Below are positions 24,501-35,069 of a DNA stretch of 64,000 bases, one piece after another. A program made the position numbers and the translations under genes. The DNA comes from Isoetes taiwanensis. Taxonomy: Eukaryota > Streptophyta > Lycopodiopsida > Isoetales > Isoetaceae. The stretch spans positions 11,444,913 to 11,508,912 of the forward strand of contig JAJEKV010000024.1 of assembly GCA_021234155.1 (NCBI GenBank), given 5' to 3'. The notes beneath the pieces were generated by a model. That model had not been told where the DNA came from and searched no databases. It saw only the letters and a list, made by a program, of their open reading frames with translations. Every line of letters starts with the position of its first letter. Positions within the stretch are counted from its first letter, which is position 1.

Positions 24501-26920
24501 GGCGCTATCCCACAAGATAATTTCCAAAGTCACCGCCCTTCGCTTCTTCCATTCTTCTTGATGGGATATTTCATATATCTCGATTTCACAGCACTAAATA
24601 CTCTCAGCTTATATGCTGATTTAAATCCTCAGATCTAGCACCCTTGCATCATTACCGCCTTCTTTTTCAATTTCTATTCCACCCATCCCTGGGATGTTCT
24701 TTGAATGTAACATCTTATATCATCGTATATGCCGGTTTTATTCTAGCTATGCCCTTGATTTAAATTCTTTCATGTCCTTAATATGTTGTACCTACCAAAG
24801 ATAGTCAACTCCAAACCATTGGGATAACTTGAATGCTTATCTCGTAGATCATACATGACCTAAATTCTTCATCTATGAGCATATCAAGATGCTTACTTTA
24901 ACCTTGTCAAGACATTCCATTCACCCCCTGCTTGAATGTCATAGTCGACAACCTTGTTGCCATCAAGAATGTAGTATTTGATACTACTAAATCCTTCCAA
25001 AGATTCACCTAATTCTTTACCTTGTTATTATGTAACATGGTAACATTCGTAAGCCAATCCTAAGTCTAGAATCAGATAGGATTGCTAAACATAGCACCTA
25101 GCTTTGCTTATAGTTGCCGACTATATGCTACAATCCTCACCAACTATATGCTTATACACGTAATACTTTGTCCTGCATCGCAATCCTAATCCGCCTCGTA
25201 TGACAACTTAGTGGATCATATAATCCACCAAAGAATTCAATCGCTTGTTCTCTCAAACCTATTTTCTTGACTTGTTATCTTGTTCTATATAGGTGTTGTG
25301 GCTTTTACCACCACTTTTAAAATGTCTACGACACACTCATAGCTAAAACCTAGTTCGACTTTTAATACCCGAACCAATCACACAATCAACAATGAGAGTT
25401 GTCATTCTATGTCCCTAGTGAACGTGTACAACGTTTAATATAGGTAATCTTTTCTACGCTATATCCGTGATAATATCATACATTGTGAACTAAAAGTTTT
25501 TATTACACACTCTTCCTCTTCGCCTCCCGGATTAAATGTTCCAAAGAGGCTTAATAACCAACGGAGCTACTCCCTGACAGCCAAACCACCAGTACTAAGT
25601 CTAGCACATTCTCCTTGGAAAGTAATCCATCGGGTACCTATCTTGTTGTATTCCACACTTTGAGTTATTCAAAATGTCCTACATTTGAAATGTTGTTCAT
25701 AACAACTTTCATGTTTTTTTTTTATCTCATATGTGTCTCCTGGGCACATTGTTTGCATTCCTTTCCCATCCTAATGGTAGTATGGACACCTTTATTTTTT
25801 TGCTTAATTTACCTCCACCTCTTTTGACCTTTGGGGGACACTATGTTCCACACTGGGCATCTCGCTAGAATCTAGTAATTACGATTTTATCTTATTTTAC
25901 CTGCACTTTTGCATCTATATTGCAAACCTAAGGAACTTCGACCGCTTTTATGAGAGATTTAAATTTTGGATTATTTAATAATCCATCAATTATGGGCCAC
26001 TGTCATTACACGACATTCATCTTCTAATTCCACTGAATCATACCTTGAATCAAATAGCAATAGGTTCTGAAATGTAGGATCGGCATACTATATCTTTGCC
26101 ACCATCGTTAGAACTATCACTTCCAAAATAATCCTTTTTGGATGATGGATAGTTATGAATTAGCTCGCACCTTGGTATCTTTTCCCAAAGAACTCGTTGT
26201 ATGAACAACTATATGGTGATCTATTTTGTATCATCATAAAATAAATCGTATCCTCTTTATCATGGGATCACACATACTATGCTATCCATTTCCATGACAG
26301 ATGTATTTCCACTGCGTTATTCCAAATCTCTAGTACTTATTTATTAATGGGATATTTAATATTCCATTTAGTCATCAACACCTAGCGAAACTTCCCTCCG
26401 TCCAAAATTTACCTATACGATATACTATGGCGTGCTATTGTTGTCGCCACCGAATTTAAACCATGTTTTCGTCAATAGACCCTTCCATGACTAGCCATAT
26501 GATTGCCACTGATAAATTACATGGAGTTACATTACCTACCATGTTATTTAATCATTTAATTTTTCTTTTCTGCACTGTTCAATCTCAAACTAGCTTGAAC
26601 CTCCAAGCTATTGTAATTTTACATCCTCTACCTTGTTTCCAGCAGTTTTCCCTCAACTACGTAAGGTTACCCTTGTACTCTTATATCATAGGTGTACAAG
26701 TGTTAAAAGCATCCTTATGCAACCTATATATAACACCTTCAAAGTATCCTATATTGATACATACCCTACCGTCTACACTCTTAGATGTGCATTTCTATAG
26801 CACATTTCCATTAAGTTGTATGCCATATTATATAAATTGCACATTACAAGTCATTTCCAAATTGATCACTTTGAACATGGCAACTCCCCGTGGTGACTTA
26901 TAACCTCGAATCACCTCTTT
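21501..26920. other. Non-coding interior of the 10.6-kb element
   Basis: About 5.4 kb, rich in C and T on the plus strand, with no gag or pol motif in either strand that I can find. Near 21780 a purine tract (agaagggtaaaa) is followed by tgtgatgttccgacg, which resembles an LTR start of the same family and may mark a nested or recombinant remnant. At 26921-26933 the string aaggaggggagaa duplicates the real polypurine tract 93 bp upstream of it. The open stretches are short and look like chance. Confidence 0.6.
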
Positions 26921-27013
26921 AAGGAGGGGAGAATTATCGCCTACCGTGTCACATGCACCGGAGAAATTCGAGATCCCCAAGATAGCCTTGATGCCGAGGA
27001 CAAAGATCATTTT

Positions 27014-27026
27014 AAGGAGGGGAGAA
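27014..27026 (+). promoter_or_regulatory. Polypurine tract of the 10.6-kb element
   Basis: aaggaggggagaa lies immediately before the right LTR (tgtgacg). This is the expected plus-strand primer position. An identical string occurs at 26921-26933. Confidence 0.85.
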
Positions 27027-28846
27027 TGTGACGCCTCCGTATTTGTACGCTTATACACACGTATAAAAATACGGTGTATACATACTTCATACCGACACGT
27101 CACGTGTAAGGTTGGTATATCCACTTATTAATCCAAAAGGGGTTAGTTAGAACTCCCTATATCTATTAAATATTAACCATTAGTTAATGGGAGGGCATGG
27201 GACATGTCACCAAGTTGACTAGGTGGCCCCATGTTGACCACCTTTGGGCTGTACGTGCCAAACCATAAGGAAGGGTACGTACCCTAGGTGAAAAGGGAAT
27301 AGTTAGGAATTGCATTAACTATTAGTTTATAGGAGCATGAGACACGTGTCTCCAGTGGACCAAGTGGGCCTCATGTTGACCAAGGTGGGTTGCACGTGCC
27401 CACTTTTAGGGTAAAGCTACGTAGTAACAAACAAGGGTTTATGTGCCTTGACCAACTTGACCAAACTAATAATAAATGCTAATTATAGAAGGACACCTAG
27501 CCTATTCTAGTTGGCCAAGGGGAAATACCAATTCTAGCCTAAGGAACCCAATCCCAAATCGATTTGGGGAGATTAGTGCAAGTTTACCTTGTCGCCTAAG
27601 TCGCTAGCGCCCGTGAGCCTCCACCCCAACTGACCAGCCCAAATACCCAATCGTACACAAGGATGGATAACTCAAGCCCTGACACCTTAGTGTTATAGTA
27701 GTTCTCGATGATTTGTACCGACACTTTTTGTTAGATGAATGATTAAATTCAATTCTTTTTATTCTTTAAAGGATAGATGGATGCTAGATGATGTATTTCC
27801 GTGGATTGAACCCGCTTCTTTTGCTTCTCCCGTGAATTTGGGTTAAGGGGAAGGGTAGAGACCCAAAGGCTGGTAGTTTAGATGATGTTCCTAGCTTAAA
27901 TCCCTTTAGAACCCTCGTGAAATGCGCCTCAAGGCACAAGAGCCCACCCGGCCGTGGGGCTATGGAGGACTTAGCACCATATAACGGACTTCATGGTGAA
28001 ACGGGTGGAGCCTTGCCGACCAAGGGTACCGGTGTGTTCCTACAAGCAGTGCTAGTCTTATAGTCGGTCACCGAAAGTGTGGGCCGCATGGGACCGACAC
28101 CTCCCTGGTGTGCAATCGGGCCCAGAGGGGTGTTTGACACTGGCAGTGGGCACCGAGGTGACCTCGTGGATTTTGGGGTTATACGGGTAATTCCAGTAGG
28201 TTATACGATGCGGCACTACTCTCTAGCACACCCATGAATCCATGATGATCCGGAAGGGGACGCCTCGACCCTCCCTCAACGAGACCGGGAGATGTAACCC
28301 TTTAGTAGTCTCATAGGGTGATTCCATGAGATTGCGCCCTCAAGGCTATAGTCGCCTCCAAGCAGCTTGATTCAGCCCATCCGCAAAGTGCAAGTACCGT
28401 GAGGGGCGGATGGAGTGGACTACCCAGCTATTGTCTTATGCCAGCCAACGCCATTGTCATGATTCCGTCACCGTTATCTTGAGGCCAAGCCGCCGCTTGA
28501 TTTCCCTGTGGTCCTGAGCCCGTGGTAGAGCTATGGGGGTGTAAAGTGTATATTTGTATGTTATGTTATGATTATGATCTTATCATGATGGATGGGCCAC
28601 CTTCGTGGTGGTATATTATTGTTATGGTATGTGCTTGGTGCTAACATGGCATGTACGCTCCGCCATATAGGATTCCCATAGAAGGCGGGGCTTAATGACA
28701 CCTCCGTGTCCTTCACCCGGATACTTTACCATCCCCGAAGTCCGAGGTAGGGCTCCGAGGGCCTTTTCGTGGTGATGGAGTGCCATGGAAAGGGATTTCA
28801 GATTTATACTCTGGCCGAAGCACCGATAGGTTCTGGGAGCGCCACA
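27027..28846 (+). repeat. Right LTR of the 10.6-kb element
   Basis: 1,820 bp, tgtgacgcc to gcgccaca, followed by the target copy tattg (28847-28851). It pairs with 18256-20019. Confidence 0.88.
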
Positions 28847-31800
28847 TATTGCATACATGCCTTTGCCTTTCTGCCAAAACCAAGCTCAACAAAAGCCATG
28901 ATCTTCGCTAAAGTGCCTTTAATCTAAAGAAAATGAAGAAAAAAAAGCCTAAAAGAATCTAAAGCGAGATGCTTGCCGCTCTTATGGAGTTTTGCTTGGC
29001 CGAAGTTGCATCCGGGCTTGCTTAGCGGTTTGCGAGTCTCCAATGTTTTGTGCACTAACAAATTTGATTAATTGGGGTGACCCTGAGAACAAGATATTGT
29101 TTAATTTAAGAGATTCAATTAAAGGACACATTCATTGTTTTATCACATTGTTTTATCACATTCAGTACTATTACCATCCATACATTACAAATTACGACTT
29201 TATGCATAAAACGCAGTGTGCAATAACAAAGTGATGATGACAGAAGAGAGTTTGAAGAATATTTACTAGAATTCTAGAGCAGGATGAGATTTCTTGTAGT
29301 TTTGGGTTTTTGGCATGTAGAGATTACTGTAGTTGACTCAAAGACTTAAAGAATATGCAGAAGTTTACTGTGGTGGTGCCACAGATGACCCTTTGTCAAA
29401 AAATACATTTTTTATTGGAGGAAACATTGTAAACGCTTTTTGTTGAAATGTTGCATTCGTGATAAAAAAATGTCGTTGTTAGGCTTCTTCTAGAGAAAGA
29501 CCCTCGCTTTGGGCTCTTATTGACATTGTCTTATAGATTCAGAATGTTTCAACCTAATGTTAGTTGCAACGTAGTCAATGCTTTCCAAGATTATGATCAT
29601 TGTTGGTGGAAAGTGGCTTTCACGTCAGATTTCAAAAACGAAAAATGGAACAATCTAGTAAGTAGGAGTAAATGTTTTCTATTCCAAATAGAACTAGCGA
29701 AAAGGCCCAACAGTAGCCTTGGGCAGTTTCAGGTTTATTGCATTTGATTAGCTTAGATTGTTTTGACTGGTTTTTTTTTTTTTTTTAGTTTGTTTGTAAT
29801 TGTATAACAAAGAATTAACAATTGTTGGATATTAACATTATTGAATATTATTTTTGGGTTGCCCCTAGTGGGGGGGCAAACCTTTGCTCAAGTGGGATTC
29901 TTGGAATATGTTGTGGATATGCTGTTGGCTGATCAATTGAAACTATCGATTGAGCAACCGACCAACCGGGTTTCTCTGCCTTTAGATCGGGTGGATCGGG
30001 TGTTGGTATCCTATGGTTAGAGAGGATCACCAAAACTCGCTTTGTAGAAGTAATAAAATGCACCAAGAAGGGTCTTGCATCTAGAAATCCATTTTTCGAG
30101 AGTTAAGTTCATAAGCCGGTCGCCTCTTTGGCATTCTAGAAGCATTCAAGCCACATGAAGTTTTCCTTTGCCTCCTTAGCCCTATTTCTGCCAAGGGTAC
30201 CATGTCTCATGGCAAGAGATGGTTTCCACATTTCAGAAGCACACAATTTGTCAGAGCTAGAGTCTTAGAGTTGTGTATATGGATGGTGATTCAAGCAGGT
30301 GTTAGGTACGAGATCAAGCCTCAATCAATGTATACTTTGAAATTTAATGCATAACAGGGTCAAGGGTTTGGATTACAGTTGCCTAGCTGCAAATATTGTT
30401 TTTCGAGTATAATCTCTTGATGTGGTTCTTATTGCAGCTCACATATGTGTTCACAACTTTGGCAAGAGAAAAATTGGGGCACTTGAAGTGCAAGGCTCAA
30501 ATTCTTGAAGATATAGTCCAGTGTCCAGTAGGTTCCATGCATAGATAAGCAAGTCAGAATGGCTAGAAAAGAGACCTTCAAAATTAGAGCATTAATCCTT
30601 TGTTTAGTTGGCAAGTGTTTGAGGTCAAGCTTCTGTTTCACAATATCATTGGCAGATTAAGAGGTTCTATATAGTTATATAGTGGCAGATGAGCACCTAC
30701 CTGTCTTTTCCTCTCTTGAAAATGTCTACCATGATGAATCTCTTCCGACAAAGCTAGATTTAGATTTGATAATTTGCTCCCGTTTTATCCTATTAGCAAT
30801 CGCTTTGTTTTGTTTGATAGATATGCCTACTACACCCTCTTAGATGGTTGATTAGCTTTTGGGCGCGGTAGTGATTCACAATCCTACTTTTTGCACTTGG
30901 GTCTTGTAGCTTCTACAACACCGCTTGAAACTCCAAGACATTAGAGAAGTTTCACAGACATCGGTGTTAAAGTGCTCCATGATTCTCTTGTCGCCAAAGC
31001 CCCTAAGCAAAGATGAAGATATTACACTTTGCTCAAAGAACTTGGGGCTTCCATCATGGTAGTTTATGTTCATTTGTACTCATAGAAGAAAAAAAAAAGG
31101 AGGGGGGGAACAATCTAGTAAGTAGGGACTAAATGTTTTCTATTCCAAATAGAACTAGCAAAAAGGCCCAACAGAGCCTTGGGGCGCTTTTAGGCTTAAA
31201 TTTAGTTTTGTATTTGATTAGCTTAGATTGTTTTTGCATGGTGTTTTTATTTATTTTTTTAAGGCATAGTTTGTACCTTGTATAACAAACAATAAAAAAC
31301 TGTTGGATATTAACATTATTGAACATCATTTTTAACTTGATTGGAGCTTTGCATGGGTCTTAATTTTTCTAGGTCTTTTTAAGACTATAATAGAACAGAA
31401 TAGAATAGAGGCTTGGTGATGAGGTGCCATGTAGATAGGGTATATTTTACACTATAGAAGGCTTTGGCAAAGTCTTTTAAAACAAGATGCTAATGCATCA
31501 ATGGGTTGTCCATTAGAAGACCCATATATGCGTCCTTAACTATGTATCATTGTGGTCATCGTGCAAGTGGCAAGGATTGAGCTTATGCATTTTTTATTCA
31601 TTATAATCATCTTGCAAGTGGTAAAAATCGATTTCATTGTAGTTTCGATTAAAGATAACATGGAATGCTATTGGTTTCCTAAATATAGATGCATTAAGTA
31701 CAAATCCAAATTGGAAGCTTAGATGGCATTAAGCTTCCAATTAGTACAAGAGAAATAGAGGTAAGGAGGGCAACTTCAATCTATGACTTTTGTGCTGAAA

Positions 31801-32569
31801 TATGGTTTGGATGGGTCCGACATATTTGAGAAAGATTTTCCATCTTTGACATTGATTTTGTCAAGAACATCAGGTTGGAGTTTTCACATGCGAACCTCCC
31901 TTTCACTAGTAGCAGAAAATCGAGACATTCCATGTCTATAGGCAACCATTAGGGTTTTTTTGAGATCACAAAAGGGCCTCCAAAATGCCAACTAAGCCAA
32001 ATGAAGATAAATGAACTACCAATAAAAAATCGAGTCGACGATGTCCAAATCGATAAAATCCAGCATAACTAACTCACTGAATCACATTTTCTAACATAAC
32101 TATTGATAGAGAAGTCCAAATGAGCTATCGTTTAGTGGAATAGATAGATCTCATCGAGATCTTTCCAACCTTGGGTGCTTTGCACATATTTTGACCATTC
32201 GTGATTGTCAAAACTCTAAAAAACATTGTTTTTAACATTTTTTACTATCCTATGGGGCTAAAAGATATGCAAACCATCCAAGGTTAGAAAGATCTCAATG
32301 AGATCTATCCATTGCACCAAACAAGATCTCATTTGGACTTTTCTATCAATACTTATGGTCGAAAATGTGATCCAGTGAGTTAGTTATAACTTTTGCTGAC
32401 TGGATTACCAGTTCTGTTTTCTGATTGGTAGTTCAGATAGCTTAGTCAGCAATTCTTAGAAGGCCCTTTTATAATCTCAAAAAATCCCTAATGCATAATC
32501 TATTGCATACATGCCTTTGCCTTCGGGCCAAACCCAAGCTCGAACAAAAGCCATGATCTTCGGCTAAAC
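28847..32569 (+). repeat. Block III, copy b
   Basis: It resumes the array exactly where the LTR element interrupted it (tattgcatacatgcc), then the shared head, then the III body, foldback element (31947-32493) and tail. It ends with taaac (32565-32569), the left target copy of the Copia element. It matches 55035-58726 almost throughout. Open stretches such as 29520-29747 and regions around 30240-30660 look exon-like, with ttcttattgcag before one of them at about 30428. I cannot assign them to a family, and copies differ by indels. An AG-rich homopolymer lies near 31088. Confidence 0.78.
31947..32493. mobile_element. 547-bp foldback (MITE-like) element with ~220-bp inverted arms
   Basis: The left arm (31947 to about 32180, starting cattaggg) and right arm (about 32272 to 32493, ending ccctaatg) are inverted copies over nearly their whole length. 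They share gagat...aaaagggcc, ataactaactcactg, gtccaaatgag and gatctca.tgagatctttc. Comparison with the uninterrupted site ggcaaccataatc (about 14120) places the insertion here. The target duplication is unclear (at most CAT). Non-autonomous; no coding capacity. The superfamily is undetermined. A second complete copy is at 58103-58650. Confidence 0.78.
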
Positions 32570-33164
32570 TGTTGAAATTGCAGATCATTACAATATTTCT
32601 GAGCACAGAAGTATTAAGGAGATCTTGTGCAGCATGATCAGGGGATTAGTCCTGAAGAAGTTGAAGTTTTGAATAGTTGCCGTATGTAAACATTGAAATT
32701 ATGTTTAAAGGGTTGATTCGAAAAAACCATAGTGGTTCAAACATGACACTAGGTCAAAGTGTCAAATATTATATGCAGGTCTGTGGGATATTTTTGAAGA
32801 TTAAGCAAACGGTCAGGCCTGAACTTCGGCACAAATTCCTGAGGCAAAACCACCTGTATAAATTCTATTTTAAGTGCAGAACCGTCGGGATAAACCCTGT
32901 AACTATGTACAGCATTCTTTGGTTGTGAATATAGAGGCCTGGAGATGGCGGGAGCCATGGAATGAAATGACCTAAGCTCTAATATGAGTGTTTGCTTTGC
33001 TCGATAATTTGATGTGCAAATTTGCATTAAACCAATGGTTGGATAAGATTTATAAATTGCATATGAGTTGTTGAACATTAGGCTCATTGTTATGCTCCAA
33101 TATTAAATTTCAAATCAAGGTTTAATATTGTGCTCAATTCTTGTGGAAATCTTAAATAACATCA
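32570..33164 (+). repeat. Copia C2 5' LTR
   Basis: 595 bp from tgttgaaattgcag to aataacatca. It contains a small inverted repeat tgacact/agtgtca near 32744-32763 and a late region rich in aatatt and ttaaat that could serve 3' end formation. Confidence 0.92.
32857..32864 (+). promoter_or_regulatory. Possible TATA box in Copia LTR
   Basis: tataaatt lies about 290 bp into the LTR in a sensible place for a U3/R promoter. The same site is present at 37810 and 45824, but reads ccagataaatt in the noisy copies at 4676 and 63973. Confidence 0.35.
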
Positions 33165-33165
33165 T

Positions 33166-33177
33166 TGGTATCAGAGC
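33166..33177 (+). promoter_or_regulatory. Copia C2 primer binding site
   Basis: tggtatcagagc starts one base after the 5' LTR, the standard match to the 3' end of initiator tRNA-Met. The same site is at 59323-59334. Confidence 0.9.
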
Positions 33178-33188
33178 AGGTTAAAGAA

Positions 33189-34221
33189 ATGGCTAGCAGG
33201 TTTGGTGCTAATCACATTGAGTTACAAAGGAAGTGTATAATGGAGGTTCTGGCTTCCAAATCTGGAAGGACTCCATAAAACACATTTTAGAGGTGGAAGA
33301 GTTATGGGATTATGTTAATCCCAGTAGTCAGATTGAAGTGTATGCTGCTGAGAAAACAGGTGATTCTGGATCATCTGTAAATGCTGGTGGTGGAGACTCT
33401 GATAAAACAAAGGCAGCTGGACCAAGTGATAGCACTAAAGGAAAATCAGAGTATGCAAAATTAAAGAGGCTCGGCATTATTCTATGCAAAGTGAGCCCCA
33501 CTATCGTGTTGAAGATAAGGGAATGACACCCAAAGAGATGTGGAAGTATTTAATAAGACAATACGAGGTTAAGAGTTCCTCACAGATTGATCTTTTGGAA
33601 AGGGAATTGAGAGGTTTGAAACTGCAGGAAGATGGAGATGTGTCAGAATATTTCAATAACTTTGACAATATTATAGCTGATTTGGCAGGAGCTGGAGTGA
33701 GTATATCAGATACTAGCCAAGTTCTTCAAATTTCCAGATCTGTGATTGACAATGATAATCTGTCATTGTTTATCAGGAATATGAGCAAGACTAGGGAAGA
33801 AGCTGAAAGGATCTTGAGAACCGAGTTTGAGCAAAGAAAATTAATGAAAGAGAAAGAAGAATCCAGTGAAATACTGTTTGCAGGCAAAGGGAACAAAGGA
33901 GATAAAATTAAATGCTTTCATTGTCATGAGTATGGTCATATGAAGAATGATTGCCCGAAATATAAGGCTGAATATAAAGCTGAGTTCTATTGCTACAATT
34001 GTGGTGGCAGGGGCCACATGGCTGCTAAGTGTTCAACCCTAAAGGAATATGCTAAAGGAAGAGGCCGAGGAAGAGAATTCAGAGGTGGAAGGTTTCAGAA
34101 CACTAGAGGAAGAGGTGGTAGAAAGCAAACAGGGATTCACATTGCCACTGAAGAAAATAAACAGGAAGACAAAGGAGAGGATGATGAAAATGAGGTAAGC
34201 AAATCTTTTTTTCTGTTTTAG
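33189..34221 (+). pseudogene. Copia C2 gag (capsid/nucleocapsid), frameshifted
   Basis: The start is the ATG at 33189, shared with the C3 copy (59346). The N-terminal capsid part is of the plant Copia UBN2 type. The C-terminal part has two CCHC zinc knuckles, CFHCHEYGHMKNDC and CYNCGGRGHMAAKC, followed by an RG-rich basic tail that would bind RNA. Relative to C3 there are indels near 33215, 33470 and 33510, each at a CAG or CTG position in C3, so the breaks may be base-calling errors. The open part downstream is 33484-34221. It ends TAG just after a T7 run, and protease continues in another frame. It would form the virus-like particle core if intact. Confidence 0.88.
34195..34221 (+). promoter_or_regulatory. 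gag/pol junction: splice-donor-like GTAAGC, T7 run and gag stop
   Basis: gag|gtaagc (donor-like, GT at 34195) is followed by aaatc and seven Ts (34206-34212), and gag then ends at TAG 34219-34221. Protease is open in the -1 frame from the T run. The identical arrangement at 60354-60380 in C3 argues that it is a real family feature. It could be a -1 slippery site, a donor for a gag-only transcript, or a one-base homopolymer miscall. Confidence 0.5.
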
Positions 34222-35069
34222 AAAAGGATGTTGAAGCTGAGAATATTACTAACACAATTGTAGTTGATAGTGGAGCTGAGAGATCAGTAGTGCAATCATT
34301 GGAGCTGCTCAAGGATATTAACAAGAATTGCACTAAAAAGGTCCAAGTTGGAAGTGGAGAGCTACTTGAAGCAGAAGGGAGTGGACTGCTGCAACTTTGG
34401 GATCTTGAAGGGAATTTAGTTGATATAGCAAATGTCTTATGCATTCCAGGACTTGTTAAAAATTTAATTTCAGTCAGTCAGTTGGTAGATTTGGGGTATC
34501 GAGTCAATTTTGACTCAAATGGTTGTAAGATTTTCCTTGATAATAAATTAAAGTTTTATGCTCAAAGATGTGGAAATCTCTTTCAGTTGAATCACATGAC
34601 GTTTGATAGCATCAATGCTGCAACAGTTCCAAACCAAGAACTTTGGCACAACAGGTTGGGACACACCCATTATAACAACATCAAATTTATGGCACAACAG
34701 GGTTGGATTGACTGTGATAAGGCTGAAAGTAAAAATCAGTTGTGTGAGGGCTGCATGCTAGGCAAAATAAATAGATTGCCTTTTACAAAATCAAAGCATA
34801 AGACCAACAATGTGCTGGAATTGGTTCATACAGATTTGTGTGGACCCTTAAATGTGAAAAGTAGAACAAACAAGAGATATTTCATCACCTTTATTGATGA
34901 TTATAGCAGAAAATGCAAAGTCTATTGCTTAGCAAGGAAATCACAAGCATTGAATGCTTTTAAGCAATATGTAATGGAAGTTGAAAGGGAAACAGGTTGC
35001 AAACTCAAGTGCATAAGGTCAGATAGAGGTGGAGAATATCTATCTGCTAAATTTAAAAGTTTTGTATAG
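34212..35069 (+). CDS. Copia C2 protease and N-terminal integrase
   Basis: It is open from the T7 run to the TAG at 35067. In order: aspartic protease with the catalytic DSGA at about 34266; GAG-pre-integrase/zinc region with WHNRLGH and, about 30 residues later, CEGCMLGK (HHCC finger); integrase core with HTDLCGP (first catalytic D) and SDRGGEY (second catalytic D). The frame is lost just after SAKFKSF because the T run at 35060-35063 is four long, and the rest of integrase reads in the next frame. The same one-base break occurs in all four copies of this region. There is no strong own start; it is expected as part of a Gag-Pol polyprotein. Cleavage and cDNA insertion are the family roles. 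Confidence 0.85.
   Translation, partial: SVLEKDVEAENITNTIVVDSGAERSVVQSLELLKDINKNCTKKVQVGSGELLEAEGSGLLQLWDLEGNLVDIANVLCIPGLVKNLISVSQLVDLGYRVNFDSNGCKIFLDNKLKFYAQRCGNLFQLNHMTFDSINAATVPNQELWHNRLGHTHYNNIKFMAQQGWIDCDKAESKNQLCEGCMLGKINRLPFTKSKHKTNNVLELVHTDLCGPLNVKSRTNKRYFITFIDDYSRKCKVYCLARKSQALNAFKQYVMEVERETGCKLKCIRSDRGGEYLSAKFKSFV

Larger units (their letters stand above)
18256..28846 (+). mobile_element. 10.6-kb non-coding LTR retrotransposon (LARD-like)
   Basis: Two ~1.8-kb LTRs (TGTGACG...GCCACA) flank a ~7-kb interior. The 5-bp target duplication TATTG is at 18251-18255 and 28847-28851. The uninterrupted site ctattgcatacatgcc is seen elsewhere (for example at 14130), which confirms the insertion. 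A PBS lies one base after the left LTR and a polypurine tract lies just before the right LTR, so the element points rightwards. The interior has only short open stretches (22596-23006, 23653-24141, 26463-26903). None shows zinc knuckles, protease, RT or integrase motifs, so it must depend on a partner element for movement. LTR length and layout suggest Ty3/Gypsy, but without pol the superfamily is unproven. Noise in both LTRs prevents dating. Confidence 0.88.

Noticed and set aside
30240-30660. A spliced cellular gene in block III
   Set aside because: Acceptor-like ttcttattgcag and open stretches are suggestive, but no continuous reading across exons or known domain could be supported. Kept as exon-like only.
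34195-34221. A 27-nt intron (GTAAGC...TTTTAG) joining gag to pol
   Set aside because: Far shorter than plant introns, and removing it does not restore the protease frame.
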